Source: Clostridiaceae bacterium
GTDB lineage: Bacteria; Bacillota; Clostridia; Saccharofermentanales; DTU023
Reading direction: 5' to 3'
NCBI GenBank assembly: GCA_012841145.1
Contig: DUVH01000027.1
Coordinates: forward strand, 1 to 32,106
DNA: 32,106 nucleotides
Shown piece after piece: positions 24,376-32,106 of this stretch. How positions within the stretch are numbered: position 1 is the first letter of the stretch; every line of letters starts with the position of its first letter. Below the pieces are notes generated by a model. It ran no database searches. It was given only the letters and a program-made list of their open reading frames with translations, and was not told the DNA's origin. Both the position numbers and the translations under genes were made by a program.

Positions 24376-24545
24376 AAAAGGAACGATGTTACGACGCGAA
24401 TCGACGACTCTGTTCAGGCACGACGCGATGTCGTGTCGCTCACAATCTGTCGTCTCTCATTTGTCAAATTCGCTATACGATGTATGGTAGAATTGTAACG
24501 AACCTAGCGTGTTGTTCAATATCGATTTCGAGGAGTGTCGTTACG

Positions 24546-25178
24546 TTGAGAGCCGGAAAATTTATAACATTTGAAGGCATAGACGGATCGGGGAAGACGA
24601 CCCAGATCAGATACTTGGCCGATTATTTGGAATCGTTGGGTTATGAAATCCTGTTGTTGCGCGAACCGGGCGGCACGAAAATTAGCGAAGAGATCCGCCG
24701 CATCCTGCTCGACATGAAGAACGAGGGTATGGAACCCGAGACGGAGCTTTTTCTGTTTGAGGCGGCGCGTTCACAGCTCGTGCGCGAGGTCATCGGGCCG
24801 GCGTTGGAACGCGGTGCCTGGGTGATATCGGATCGTTTTCATGACTCGACGACGGCGTATCAAGGATATGGGCGCGGACTTCCGCTCGATATGGTGCATG
24901 AGCTCAACAGACGGGCGATCGGCGATGTGGTGCCCGACATGACGATACTGATCGAGCTTGGGGCGGAGGCGCGGAAAAGTCGACTCGGCAAACGCCGCGA
25001 GGACGGACAAAGAGATCGTCTCGATGTTGAATCGGAGGCTTTTAAGCAACGAGTATGCGACGGATTTCTTGCGATTGCGGAGGAGGAACCCGATCGCGTC
25101 TTCCGTATTGAGTCGCAGGATAATAAAGAAGACACCGCAAGGCTCATTCGAGAACAAGTGAGGAGAATACTGCTATGA
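24546..25178 (+). CDS. tmk: Thymidylate kinase
   Basis: This enzyme phosphorylates dTMP to dTDP. From TTG 24546 the protein has 210 residues, the normal length, beginning (M)RAGKFITFEGIDGSGKTTQ with the P-loop. Further motifs are LLLREPGGTKISEEIR, the DR(Y/F)-type SDRFHDSTTAYQG and a LID region with KSRLGKRREDGQRDRLD. The frame is open back to 24480, but those 22 residues are unlike the family, and gaggag lies about 10 nt before the TTG. The stop overlaps darA by 4 bp (ATGA). The 170-bp gap upstream holds a 6-bp stem (CACGAC/GTCGTG) and possible promoter elements near 24461-24493 with non-ideal spacing. Confidence 0.95.
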   Translation: MRAGKFITFEGIDGSGKTTQIRYLADYLESLGYEILLLREPGGTKISEEIRRILLDMKNEGMEPETELFLFEAARSQLVREVIGPALERGAWVISDRFHDSTTAYQGYGRGLPLDMVHELNRRAIGDVVPDMTILIELGAEARKSRLGKRREDGQRDRLDVESEAFKQRVCDGFLAIAEEEPDRVFRIESQDNKEDTARLIREQVRRILL

Positions 25179-25504
25179 AACTGATCTTCGCAATTGTAAG
25201 TGACGAGGATTCGCCGCGGCTGATGGCGGAAGTCAACCGCGCGGGCTACAGAGTCACGAAACTGCATTCAACGGGCGGCTTTCTGAGATCGGGCAATACG
25301 ACGCTGATGGCGGTGGTGGAGGATTCCGCGCAAGAGGAGGTTCTCTCCATCATCCGTGAAAACTCCAAGAGCAGAAAAGCCGCGATCAACGCCAACATCC
25401 CGCCTTCGACGATGGGCGCCGCGTATGTGCCTTATCCTGTCGAGGTCAATATTGGCGGAGCCACCGTGTTCGTGGTTCCCGTGGAGTATTTTGAAAAGAC
25501 TTGA
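25175..25504 (+). CDS. darA: Cyclic-di-AMP-binding PII-like protein DarA (PstA/YaaQ)
   Basis: This 109-residue PII-like trimeric protein binds cyclic di-AMP in Bacillota. The hallmark segments are MKLIFAIVSDEDSPRLMAEV, VTKLHSTGGFLRSGNTTLMAVVED and the C-terminal strand VNIGGATVFVVPVEYFEK; the loop carrying GFLRSGN is part of the nucleotide site in homologues. The downstream partner of DarA is unknown in general. It overlaps tmk by 4 bp upstream and the holB frame by about 4 bp downstream, in the same order as in Bacillus except that yaaR is missing. Confidence 0.93.
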   Translation: MKLIFAIVSDEDSPRLMAEVNRAGYRVTKLHSTGGFLRSGNTTLMAVVEDSAQEEVLSIIRENSKSRKAAINANIPPSTMGAAYVPYPVEVNIGGATVFVVPVEYFEKT

Positions 25505-26661
25505 GACTGTCGATGCCGTCGACCTTGCCGGAGCAGATGACTTCAATCGATCGGGGAGGCAATGCTTTGTCATTGCGCTCGATTGCGTGCGCGGATGACC
25601 TGATCGATTCTCTGCGACAATCGATTACCGGCAACCCTTCGCCGATCTTGCTCGTCGGCGAGGAGGGCAGCGGCAAACACTTTATCGCCAAGCGGCTGGC
25701 CGCCACGCTTCTCTGTGATACACCCGATGAAAAGGACGGAGCATGCGGACGTTGTCCGTCGTGCCGAGCGTTCGCACAGGGTGAGCACTTCGACCTCATC
25801 GAACTCGAACCGCCCGACGATAAGAGAACGATCGCCGTTGCGAGCGTCAGGGAAGAAGTTGCCGCGACGCTCCATATTTTCCCTCAGCTCAGCCGGAGGC
25901 GCGTCTACATTATTTCCGCCGTTAAAGGCGATACCTTAAACGAACAGGGGCAGAACGCGCTCCTCAAACCGCTTGAAGATCACCCGGAGTTCGTAAGGTT
26001 TATCTTGTTAACGGAAGATCCGGAGAGATTGTTGCCGACGATTCGCTCGCGCTCGCGCATGATTCACTTGGGACGGCGAACGGACCAAGATATACGCGCC
26101 ATTCTCGAGGAGAAGGGAGAGAGCGACCGCCTGTCGATCAACCTCGCCGTTCTCTATGCGGACGGACTGCCCGGCCAGGCGCTCGCCATTGTCGGGGATA
26201 AAGAGTTTCGTGAGCTCCGCGCCGAGGTATTCGACTTTTTCCTTCAGCTGTTCCACGCGTCGAGGACGTTCGCGTTGACAGAGTGGCAAAAGCTCCTTCA
26301 GGATCGTGGAGATAAGGCCGGCGGGACGAAGCTTCAAAAACATGAGCGAATACGGATCAACGACGTTTTACGGTTATTGGAATCGTTTGTACGCGATTTG
26401 GTTGTCCTGAAAGCGGCCATCCCTCAAGGAAAGCTCATCAATTCGGACCTTGAGGAACAGCTGAGAGCCGCATTGAGAAAATATCCCGCGACCGATCCGT
26501 TGCGTGCGGCGCTTTTGATTCAGGAGACAAGTCGGGCGCTGTCGGCGAACGCGCTTTTCGACCACGCTGTCGCGCGGCTCATGTTGGGGCTTCGCCACTA
26601 TTTGAGCGGACAGCCTGTTCCGGATCACGTGTACCTGAACGAGATGACAAGTCTCGGATAG
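25501..26661 (+). CDS. holB: DNA polymerase III delta' subunit
   Basis: This is the clamp-loader delta' subunit. The AAA+ domain has a P-loop-like LVGEEGSGKHF, a four-cysteine zinc module (LLCDTPDEKDGACGRCPSC), VYIISAVKGDTLNEQGQNALLKPLEDHP and the arginine-finger region TIRSRSRM, which has Ser-Arg-Ser in place of the usual SRC. The C-terminal half is the helical collar. Length is 386 residues from TTG 25501, a little longer than usual. ATG 25513 or ATG 25537 are equally possible starts, and none has a strong ribosome binding site, so coupling to darA is likely. Confidence 0.88.
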   Translation: MRLSMPSTLPEQMTSIDRGGNALSLRSIACADDLIDSLRQSITGNPSPILLVGEEGSGKHFIAKRLAATLLCDTPDEKDGACGRCPSCRAFAQGEHFDLIELEPPDDKRTIAVASVREEVAATLHIFPQLSRRRVYIISAVKGDTLNEQGQNALLKPLEDHPEFVRFILLTEDPERLLPTIRSRSRMIHLGRRTDQDIRAILEEKGESDRLSINLAVLYADGLPGQALAIVGDKEFRELRAEVFDFFLQLFHASRTFALTEWQKLLQDRGDKAGGTKLQKHERIRINDVLRLLESFVRDLVVLKAAIPQGKLINSDLEEQLRAALRKYPATDPLRAALLIQETSRALSANALFDHAVARLMLGLRHYLSGQPVPDHVYLNEMTSLG

Positions 26662-26683
26662 CGCCGCGCAAAACAAGGACCGT

Positions 26684-26689
26684 TATAAT
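26684..26689 (+). promoter_or_regulatory. Possible -10 box upstream of ricT
   Basis: A consensus TATAAT lies in the 71-bp gap between holB and ricT, 44 bp before the ricT start. No convincing -35 box is found at 16-18 bp, so this is only a possible internal promoter. Confidence 0.3.
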
Positions 26690-26732
26690 AGAATTGAATA
26701 AAACAGTAAATTGCATGTAAGGGAGTTCCCGT

Positions 26733-27701
26733 TTGAACGATAGAGATATGGAAAACAATAGAATAGATGACGTGTACGAAATGCAGCAGGCCGATGACGC
26801 GGCCGACGAGATAATAGCGGATATCGACGCAGACGGCACCGAAGACGGTCCCGTCATGATCGTCGGCATCAAGTTGCGAGGGCGCGGCAAGACGTACCAC
26901 TTTTCACCTGCCGGGCTGCCGGTTGAATGCGGCGACTGCGTGATTGTCGAGACGGCACAAGGTATGGAGCTCGGTGTCGCAACCGATCATCCTCGGGAAG
27001 TTCTGAAATCAACGCTCAAATCGCCGCTGAAAGACATTTTGAGAATCGCGACGAATGACGATCTTTGTCACTTTGATCAGAATAAAATCCGGGAAAAAGA
27101 AGCTGCCGATATCGCGCGCGAGCGGATCGCCCACTACGGACTCGAGATGTCGCTCGTCGATGTCGAATATCGCTTTGACAATAAAAAAATCACCTTTTTC
27201 TTCACAGCCGACGGTCGCATCGACTTCAGAGAGCTCGTACGCGACTTGGCGTCCATTTTCAGGACGCGCATCGAGCTCCGTCAGATCGGTGTCCGCGACG
27301 AAGCGAGCATGGTCGGAGGTCTCGCAGTCTGCGGACGCGAGCTCTGTTGCAGCGCTTTTCTAAAAGAGTTCAAGCCTGTTTCGATACGCTTGGCAAAAGA
27401 TCAGAATCTCTCGATGAATCCGACGAAGATATCGGGTCTCTGCGGGCGGCTTCTCTGTTGCCTCAATTATGAACACGAAGCGTATGTTGACGCGCGAAAA
27501 CGTCTTCCGAAGAAGAATGCGCGTGTGGTGACGCCGGAAGGCCCCGGTGTCGTAGAAAGCGTCAACTTGTTGAAAGAAGAGGTGAGCGTACGCCTCGATC
27601 ACGAGACCGACTCTGTCGTCGTTACGTATTCTATGGACGATCTCGACGTGAAGAATCCTCGTGAAAGCTCGGAGTCGGGCAAACGAAAACGTAAGATTTA
27701 G
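26733..27701 (+). CDS. ricT: RicT (YaaT), PSP1-domain protein
   Basis: RicT belongs to the RicA-RicF-RicT (YmcA-YlbF-YaaT) complex that in Bacillus activates RNase Y-dependent mRNA processing. The 322-residue protein contains the PSP1 domain: VEYRFDNKKITFFFTADGRIDFRELV, then GRELCCSAFLKEFKPVSIRLAK and GLCGRLLCCLNYEHEAY, including the cysteine pairs linked to Fe-S cluster binding in homologues. TTG 26733 is the likely start because AAGGGAG lies 7 nt upstream; the next Met, at 26748, is too far away. The gene closes the conserved block begun by the decarboxylase. Confidence 0.93.
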   Translation: MNDRDMENNRIDDVYEMQQADDAADEIIADIDADGTEDGPVMIVGIKLRGRGKTYHFSPAGLPVECGDCVIVETAQGMELGVATDHPREVLKSTLKSPLKDILRIATNDDLCHFDQNKIREKEAADIARERIAHYGLEMSLVDVEYRFDNKKITFFFTADGRIDFRELVRDLASIFRTRIELRQIGVRDEASMVGGLAVCGRELCCSAFLKEFKPVSIRLAKDQNLSMNPTKISGLCGRLLCCLNYEHEAYVDARKRLPKKNARVVTPEGPGVVESVNLLKEEVSVRLDHETDSVVVTYSMDDLDVKNPRESSESGKRKRKI

Positions 27702-27724
27702 TCAAACAAGATCGATGAACGCAT

Positions 27725-29581
27725 ATGGCGGAAGAACAACCTCAAAATATAAAGACAAGGAAAAAAGTCAACATCAAAAAGATAGTGATCAGGACAGCGA
27801 TCATCTTGGTGTTGGTCGCTCTCGTTGCGGTGCCTATCCTGAGTCAACGCAATAAATCGCTTCTATCGGTCAATACGACCGTCGTGAAGAGAGGTGACGT
27901 AGAGGAGTTTCTCTCCCTTGAAGCGAGACTCGTCCCAAAAGAGATCCAGAAGGTGATGGCGAGCGGTCAGAAGGTCGTTCGTGTTTACGTCGAAGAAGGC
28001 GATGAAGTCAGGCGCGGCCAGCTCCTCATGACGCTCGATATGAGTGAACTCGAGAGGACGGTCGAGGAGCGTAAAAAGGCGCTTGAAGAACAGGAAAAAC
28101 TGAACCGTGACATCGAGAGTCTGATGGCGTCGCTCAAGCGCGCAGGTTCTTCACTCAATTTCGGACAAGTATCCAAGCTGACGGGGAATGCGAATGAGTT
28201 GCTCACAAAGCTCAACGATCTCATCGCTGATTACCAGACGGATGAGCTGCCTGCACCGGATTCCGCGCTGATTCAAAACAGTCTCGATCGCGTCAAAGGT
28301 ATCTTCAGCAACGACGATGAGCTGACAGGGCAAGCGACGAAACTCATCGGCGATATCGAAAAAGAGATCGAACGATTGCAGGAATCGTCTCCCGGTTTAC
28401 CTGACGATACATTACGCCTATTAGAACTTCTTCAAGAGCAGCTTCTCTGGATGAGGTCGATGCTCGAAGGCAACGAAACGGTATTAGGGACTGCGAACGA
28501 TTTACTGGGACCTTGGGCTAACGATCTCACAGATCCTTCTCTGACTCAATCGCTAACGGACCTGTCCGCGCAACTCGAAACGAGGCTTTCGGAAACGGAA
28601 CAGCTGCTCAGCCAAATCGACCAGCTTTCAAACGACATAGATGCCTTGATCAATGAGATCGAAAATGCGACGACGCTGCCGATCCCGACGACCGGTGAAA
28701 CGGAAGAGACGAATACGGAAGACACGACACCCGAGAAACCTCCGTCGACGTCAAACAGCGGCGTCACGTTCGGTATGCCGCGCCTTCAGGCAGGCGGGAT
28801 TGACTCGATGCTCCTTTCGCAAGGGTCAGGTGTCGATATTCTATCTCTCCTGACATCGGGGATGGGCCAGTACGGACAGCTTATGGGTCTTGTTGATAAC
28901 TCTCTCGAAGCCGCGGAAAAGGCGCTCGCCGAGGCAGAGCCCGAGATACGTGCCGATTTTGACGGCACGATCGTCCACCTCAACGTCAAACGCGGCGACC
29001 AACCGTCACCGCTCACGACGCAGACGCCTCTCATGGAAGTTTATAAGCGCGGAGAATTCGAGGCGGTGTTCCAAGCGAACGAAAACGACGCTCATCGCCT
29101 TTCGAAAGGCGACAAGGTCAGTTACGTCTTCTCGGGGATGGAGTTCCACGGCAAGATCATCTATAAAGCGCCCGTCGCGGAGTCGGCAAGTGACGCTTTC
29201 GGGCAATCGAGTTTTGATCTCAGCGGAATTCTCGGTGGAGTGGGCGGCATGTCGCCCACGGTGACCGTACGCATGAGCGTCGAAGGCGATGACCTCGACA
29301 AACTGACGCCCGGCTTTAATATCCGCGCCGATGTCGAGATCGGCCGCAAAACGGATGTCCTGACCGTACCGGTCGAGTCGCTTATACGCGATCGCGGACG
29401 CGACTGTGTCTTGCGCCTTGAGAATGACGTCGCGAGTATTGTCCCTGTGACGCTCGGATTGCAGGGCGCGACGACCGTTGAGATCGTCGCGGGACTGGAA
29501 GTCGGCGATATCATCGCGGTGAACCCGAACCCCGATATCAAGGACGGAAACCGCGTCGCCGCCAAGACTCACACGCCATGA
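27725..29581 (+). CDS. MacA/HlyD-type membrane fusion (adaptor) protein of an ABC exporter
   Basis: The 618-residue protein has one N-terminal membrane helix (about 22-40) and an outer part with a split lipoyl/barrel-sandwich domain (QKVVRVYVEEGDEVRRGQLLMTLD and, near the C-terminal half, ADFDGTIVHLNVKRGDQP). Between these lie long alpha-helical segments rich in Glu, Leu and Gln that should form a coiled coil, and a Thr/Pro/Glu-rich flexible linker (GETEETNTEDTTPEKPPST). The end contains beta-barrel-type strands ending VEIVAGLEVGDIIAVNPNPDIKDG. It is longer than common MacA-type adaptors because of the linker and helix insert. Its stop overlaps the ATPase start by 4 bp. Export cargo is unknown. 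Confidence 0.85.
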   Translation: MAEEQPQNIKTRKKVNIKKIVIRTAIILVLVALVAVPILSQRNKSLLSVNTTVVKRGDVEEFLSLEARLVPKEIQKVMASGQKVVRVYVEEGDEVRRGQLLMTLDMSELERTVEERKKALEEQEKLNRDIESLMASLKRAGSSLNFGQVSKLTGNANELLTKLNDLIADYQTDELPAPDSALIQNSLDRVKGIFSNDDELTGQATKLIGDIEKEIERLQESSPGLPDDTLRLLELLQEQLLWMRSMLEGNETVLGTANDLLGPWANDLTDPSLTQSLTDLSAQLETRLSETEQLLSQIDQLSNDIDALINEIENATTLPIPTTGETEETNTEDTTPEKPPSTSNSGVTFGMPRLQAGGIDSMLLSQGSGVDILSLLTSGMGQYGQLMGLVDNSLEAAEKALAEAEPEIRADFDGTIVHLNVKRGDQPSPLTTQTPLMEVYKRGEFEAVFQANENDAHRLSKGDKVSYVFSGMEFHGKIIYKAPVAESASDAFGQSSFDLSGILGGVGGMSPTVTVRMSVEGDDLDKLTPGFNIRADVEIGRKTDVLTVPVESLIRDRGRDCVLRLENDVASIVPVTLGLQGATTVEIVAGLEVGDIIAVNPNPDIKDGNRVAAKTHTP

Positions 29582-30336
29582 ATAATCATCCCATCATTAC
29601 AACAGGACAACCGATCGTCAAGCTGACAGATTGTGTCAAGATCTACAGAACGGGCCAAGTTCACCTCAAAGCGCTCAAAGGAGTCGATTTGACCGTCAAT
29701 CCCGGTGAGATGACTGCGATCATGGGGCCCTCCGGTTCAGGCAAGTCAACCTTGATGCATATTATCGGATTGCTCGACGCGATGGACGAAGGGCATTATC
29801 TCCTCAACGGTCATGAAGTCGGGAGCCTGACGGATAACGAGCAGGCGCGGGCGCGAAATGCCGAGATAGGCTTCGTTTTTCAGTCTTTTAACTTGCTGCC
29901 GAGCATCAATCTCCGTGACAATGTCGCCCTTCCTCTCATCTATGCGGGTGTCTCCGCCAGCGAGCGGCGCGAACGCGCCGAGGCGATGCTTGAGCGCGTG
30001 GGGCTTCTCCCTTGGGCGGAGCACCGCCCGGGCGAGATATCGGGCGGGCAGAAGCAGCGCGTCGCCATCGCGCGGGCGATGATCAACCGCCCGAGTCTAC
30101 TCTTGGCGGATGAGCCGACGGGAAACCTCGACAGCCAGTCGGGTCGAGAGATTATGGAGCTTTTTGTCGAGCTCAATGAGGCGGGTACGACGATTCTTCT
30201 GATTACGCACGATCAGGGGATTGCAGAGTATACGAGGCGCATCCTCATGATTGTCGACGGGCTCATGGTTTCCGACAGTGCCGGCATCAATGCCGCTAAT
30301 ACCGGTGAGGAATTAGAGCAGGTGTACCATGTTTAG
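29578..30336 (+). CDS. ABC transporter ATP-binding protein (MacB/LolD type)
   Basis: The 252-residue cytosolic ATPase carries Walker A GPSGSGKST (50-58), Q-loop FVFQSFNLLPS, signature ISGGQKQRVAIARA, Walker B LLLADEPTGNLD and the switch histidine in LLITHDQ. It belongs to the MacB/LolD/FtsE-like group that powers mechanotransmission exporters rather than classical pore transporters. It overlaps the adaptor gene by 4 bp and the permease gene by 8 bp, so the three are one translationally coupled exporter operon. Confidence 0.93.
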   Translation: MNNHPIITTGQPIVKLTDCVKIYRTGQVHLKALKGVDLTVNPGEMTAIMGPSGSGKSTLMHIIGLLDAMDEGHYLLNGHEVGSLTDNEQARARNAEIGFVFQSFNLLPSINLRDNVALPLIYAGVSASERRERAEAMLERVGLLPWAEHRPGEISGGQKQRVAIARAMINRPSLLLADEPTGNLDSQSGREIMELFVELNEAGTTILLITHDQGIAEYTRRILMIVDGLMVSDSAGINAANTGEELEQVYHV

Positions 30337-31552
30337 GGAGATCGTGAGGATGGCGCAAGGGGCGCTTCGCGTGAACAAGATGCGCTCTTTTCTGACGATG
30401 CTCGGCATCATCGTCGGGGTCGCTGCCGTAGTCACGATCCTTTCGGTCGGGCAGGGTGCACGGAATCTCATTATGGAACAATTCGACACGGTCGGGACGG
30501 CTTCTTCCATGGTTTACTGCCGGACGAATGTTCTTAACAATGAGGACGCATTTTCTATGGAAGACCTAGAGATGCTTCGCCGTCGTGTTCCTAATCTCGT
30601 AAGCGTCACTCCGATGGCGATGGACACGGCAGAGATGAAGACGACGCGCGGAGAGCACTCTGTATTTCTCTTCGGTATCAATGAGGATTATGTCCGTTTC
30701 GTCGTGGCGGAGACGATTTCGGGGCGGCTCTTCACGCCGCGCGACTTCTACTCGTCCACGGCGCGCATCGTGTTGACCGAGGAGAGTGCCGCGAAAATCT
30801 ACAACTCCCATAACATCGATGGCGAAGTCGTCACGCTTGTCAGCGGCGGACGTTACCTCAACGCGACCATTGTCGGTGTCGCCCGCTCAAGCTTTCTGAA
30901 CATGATGACGCAGGCCATGCCGGAGGATATGCTGGAGCAGGCCTCGGCGATTATCTACATTCCGATCAATTCGATGCGCCAATTTCTTGGAAGCGAGCCG
31001 GTCATCATGTCCCTCGCATTGCTTTCCGATGACGTCTCGAACATCGATGCCGTCAACCGCAGAAGCCTCGATCTCCTACACGAACGCCACAAGAACGTCG
31101 GCCGCAAGCCTTATCGTGCGATGAGCCTGACTGACGTCATGGAGCAGGCGAATACGATCATCAACATCGTGACGATCTTTATCGTAGCCGTCGCAGCTCT
31201 CTCGCTCCTTGTAGGGGGCATAGGCGTGATGAACATCATGCTCGTCTCCGTCGTGGAGCGGACGCGGGAGATCGGCCTTCGAAAAGCGCTCGGCGCGACT
31301 CGTCGTGATATCCTGAATCAATTTATCGTTGAATCGATCATTTTGACGACACTCGGAGGCCTGATCGGCGCGATCACCGGTGTCGTCATCGCCAATATCG
31401 TCATGTTTTTGACCGATTTAAAACCTGTTTTTACTCCCGTATCTTTTCTTCTAGCAGTCGGTTTTTCTGTCTCAGTGGGCCTCTTTTTCGGCATCCGGCC
31501 TGCCATGAAAGCCGCCGCTCTCAACCCTATCGATGCCTTGCGCAACGAGTAA
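30329..31552 (+). CDS. ABC transporter permease (MacB/FtsX family)
   Basis: The 407-residue permease has the FtsX-type layout: an N-terminal helix (RSFLTMLGIIVGVAAVVTIL), a large extracytoplasmic domain (about 45-270), then three helices. The conserved coupling segment GVMNIMLVSVVERTREIGLRKALGATR lies between helices 2 and 3, and the end reads RPAMKAAALNPIDALRNE, both typical of MacB-like permeases. Together with the ATPase and adaptor it should export a peptide, lipid or antimicrobial, or sense envelope stress; the sequence does not decide. No outer-membrane channel gene is present, as expected for a monoderm. Confidence 0.93.
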   Translation: MFREIVRMAQGALRVNKMRSFLTMLGIIVGVAAVVTILSVGQGARNLIMEQFDTVGTASSMVYCRTNVLNNEDAFSMEDLEMLRRRVPNLVSVTPMAMDTAEMKTTRGEHSVFLFGINEDYVRFVVAETISGRLFTPRDFYSSTARIVLTEESAAKIYNSHNIDGEVVTLVSGGRYLNATIVGVARSSFLNMMTQAMPEDMLEQASAIIYIPINSMRQFLGSEPVIMSLALLSDDVSNIDAVNRRSLDLLHERHKNVGRKPYRAMSLTDVMEQANTIINIVTIFIVAVAALSLLVGGIGVMNIMLVSVVERTREIGLRKALGATRRDILNQFIVESIILTTLGGLIGAITGVVIANIVMFLTDLKPVFTPVSFLLAVGFSVSVGLFFGIRPAMKAAALNPIDALRNE

Positions 31553-31693
31553 TCACGTAAAGCTGTAAGGATGTCCTTAATATCTTTTGCCACAAGAATG
31601 TCACAATAAGATTGAAAAGATTCCACTTTTTTATAGATTTTTTAGTTTAATATCTTCATGAACGATCCTAATCTATTATTTGTTGAAAAAACC

Positions 31694-31723
31694 TTGACAA
31701 GTGTCGGACAATATGTTTATATT
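31694..31723 (+). promoter_or_regulatory. Strong promoter of a short transcription unit
   Basis: A consensus TTGACA (31694-31699) is followed after 17-18 bp by TTATAT/TATATT (31717-31723). The surroundings are AT-rich. The predicted start is about 31730, some 30 nt before a small ORF with a very G-rich ribosome binding site. Confidence 0.65.
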
Positions 31724-31761
31724 GAACAAATAACAATTAATCATGAGAGGGGGGATTTTTC

Positions 31762-31875
31762 ATGGATTATCGTTCAAATATAGCAGCAATTGCTTTTAAT
31801 GTCTTATCAAACAGTGTTTCGACGTCTGCCATTATTCCCTCTTGGTTATATACATTTAAGTATATATACAGGTAA
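31762..31875 (+). CDS. Small ORF encoding a 37-residue peptide
   Basis: ATG 31762 lies 6 nt after gagagggggg and the frame runs to TAA at 31873-31875. The peptide begins MDYRSNIAAIAF and ends WLYTFKYIYR: a short mixed-hydrophobic centre and an aromatic, basic tail. It has its own promoter upstream and a terminator 4 bp downstream, so a dedicated transcript of about 190 nt is predicted. It could be a regulatory or secreted peptide, a truncated remnant, or a coding-looking small RNA. No family is recognised. Confidence 0.45.
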   Translation: MDYRSNIAAIAFNVLSNSVSTSAIIPSWLYTFKYIYR

Positions 31876-31878
31876 ACG

Positions 31879-31918
31879 AGTCCATTTTCGCTGATATCTG
31901 TCGGAATATGGACTTTTT
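31879..31918 (+). terminator. Intrinsic terminator of the small-ORF transcript
   Basis: AGTCCAT (31879-31885) pairs with ATGGACT (31908-31914), probably extended inward by a TTC/GAA-type pairing, and is followed by TTTTTAAT. It begins 4 bp after the small ORF stop. Confidence 0.65.
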
Positions 31919-31945
31919 AATATGAGCTTAGTTGATTTATATAAT
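31917..31945 (+). promoter_or_regulatory. Possible promoter of the right-edge gene
   Basis: TATAAT (31940-31945) has TTAATA (31917-31922) 17 bp upstream, overlapping the T-run of the preceding terminator. It lies about 118 bp before the ATG of the partial gene at the right end. Confidence 0.4.
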
Positions 31946-32062
31946 AACATCAAATAGGCATCAGGTAATATCAAAATCTTACGAAGATAACAGAAAGTCT
32001 TCAAAAGCAGGCAAAAAAGGTAATTAACAATGCATTTCAGTTTTAATCGGGGGGTTAATCAA

Positions 32063-32106
32063 ATGCGTAAAAGAAAGACAATTAGAAGGGGCTTTGCCCT
32101 GTTCGT
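32063..32106 (+). CDS. Start of a probable secreted or membrane protein (partial)
   Basis: ATG 32063 follows a G-rich ribosome binding site (cggggggtt) at about 7 nt, and the visible residues MRKRKTIRRGFALF look like the basic n-region and first hydrophobic residues of a signal peptide. The window ends here, so the product is unknown. Confidence 0.5.
   Translation, partial: MRKRKTIRRGFALF

Noticed and set aside
24421-24545. Promoter and hairpin before tmk
   Set aside because: TTGTCA and TAGAAT are 21 bp apart and the CACGAC/GTCGTG stem has only 6 bp; too weak to call separately.

Overview
The window looks like a chromosomal segment from an anaerobic, amino-acid-fermenting member of the Bacillota (Clostridia-like). 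Three things suggest this: a complete set of B12-dependent ornithine-degradation genes; the gene order decarboxylase - tmk - darA/pstA - holB - ricT, which follows the Bacillus yaaO-tmk-yaaQ-(yaaR)-holB-ricT region; and strong GGAGG-type ribosome binding sites with frequent GTG and TTG starts. I cannot name the species from sequence alone. No tRNA, rRNA, CRISPR array, insertion sequence or phage gene was seen.

Left part (1-5300), accessory in character: short direct repeats; a minus-strand DUF559-like nuclease-fold protein; a BlaI-type repressor overlapping an M56 (BlaR1-like) membrane metallopeptidase whose 3' end is frameshifted; and a minus-strand lipoprotein with three Ig-like repeats.

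Central part (5550-17381), the catabolic core: arginine deiminase (arcA) behind a good promoter and a leader able to form an H-type pseudoknot, then carbamate kinase (arcC), a fused 2,4-diaminopentanoate dehydrogenase-OrtA protein, OrtB, the two D-ornithine 4,5-aminomutase subunits, a MutL/GlmL-type ATPase, ornithine racemase and alanine racemase. Together they would take arginine to citrulline, and take ornithine through D-ornithine and 2,4-diaminopentanoate to alanine plus acetyl-CoA, with ATP made by carbamate kinase. Alanine racemase fits because the thiolase is thought to release D-alanine. Ornithine carbamoyltransferase, which links the two halves, is absent here. Tandem arrays of 20-21 bp sit just after arcA and between orr and alr.

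Right part (17400-32106): a large minus-strand membrane-anchored subtilase with a zinc ribbon and a proline-rich repeat region; a solitary HisE-like protein; a very basic disordered protein; the decarboxylase-tmk-darA-holB-ricT block; a MacA/MacB-type exporter operon of adaptor, ATPase and permease; and, at the right edge, a compact promoter-37-codon ORF-terminator unit followed by the start of a probable secreted protein.
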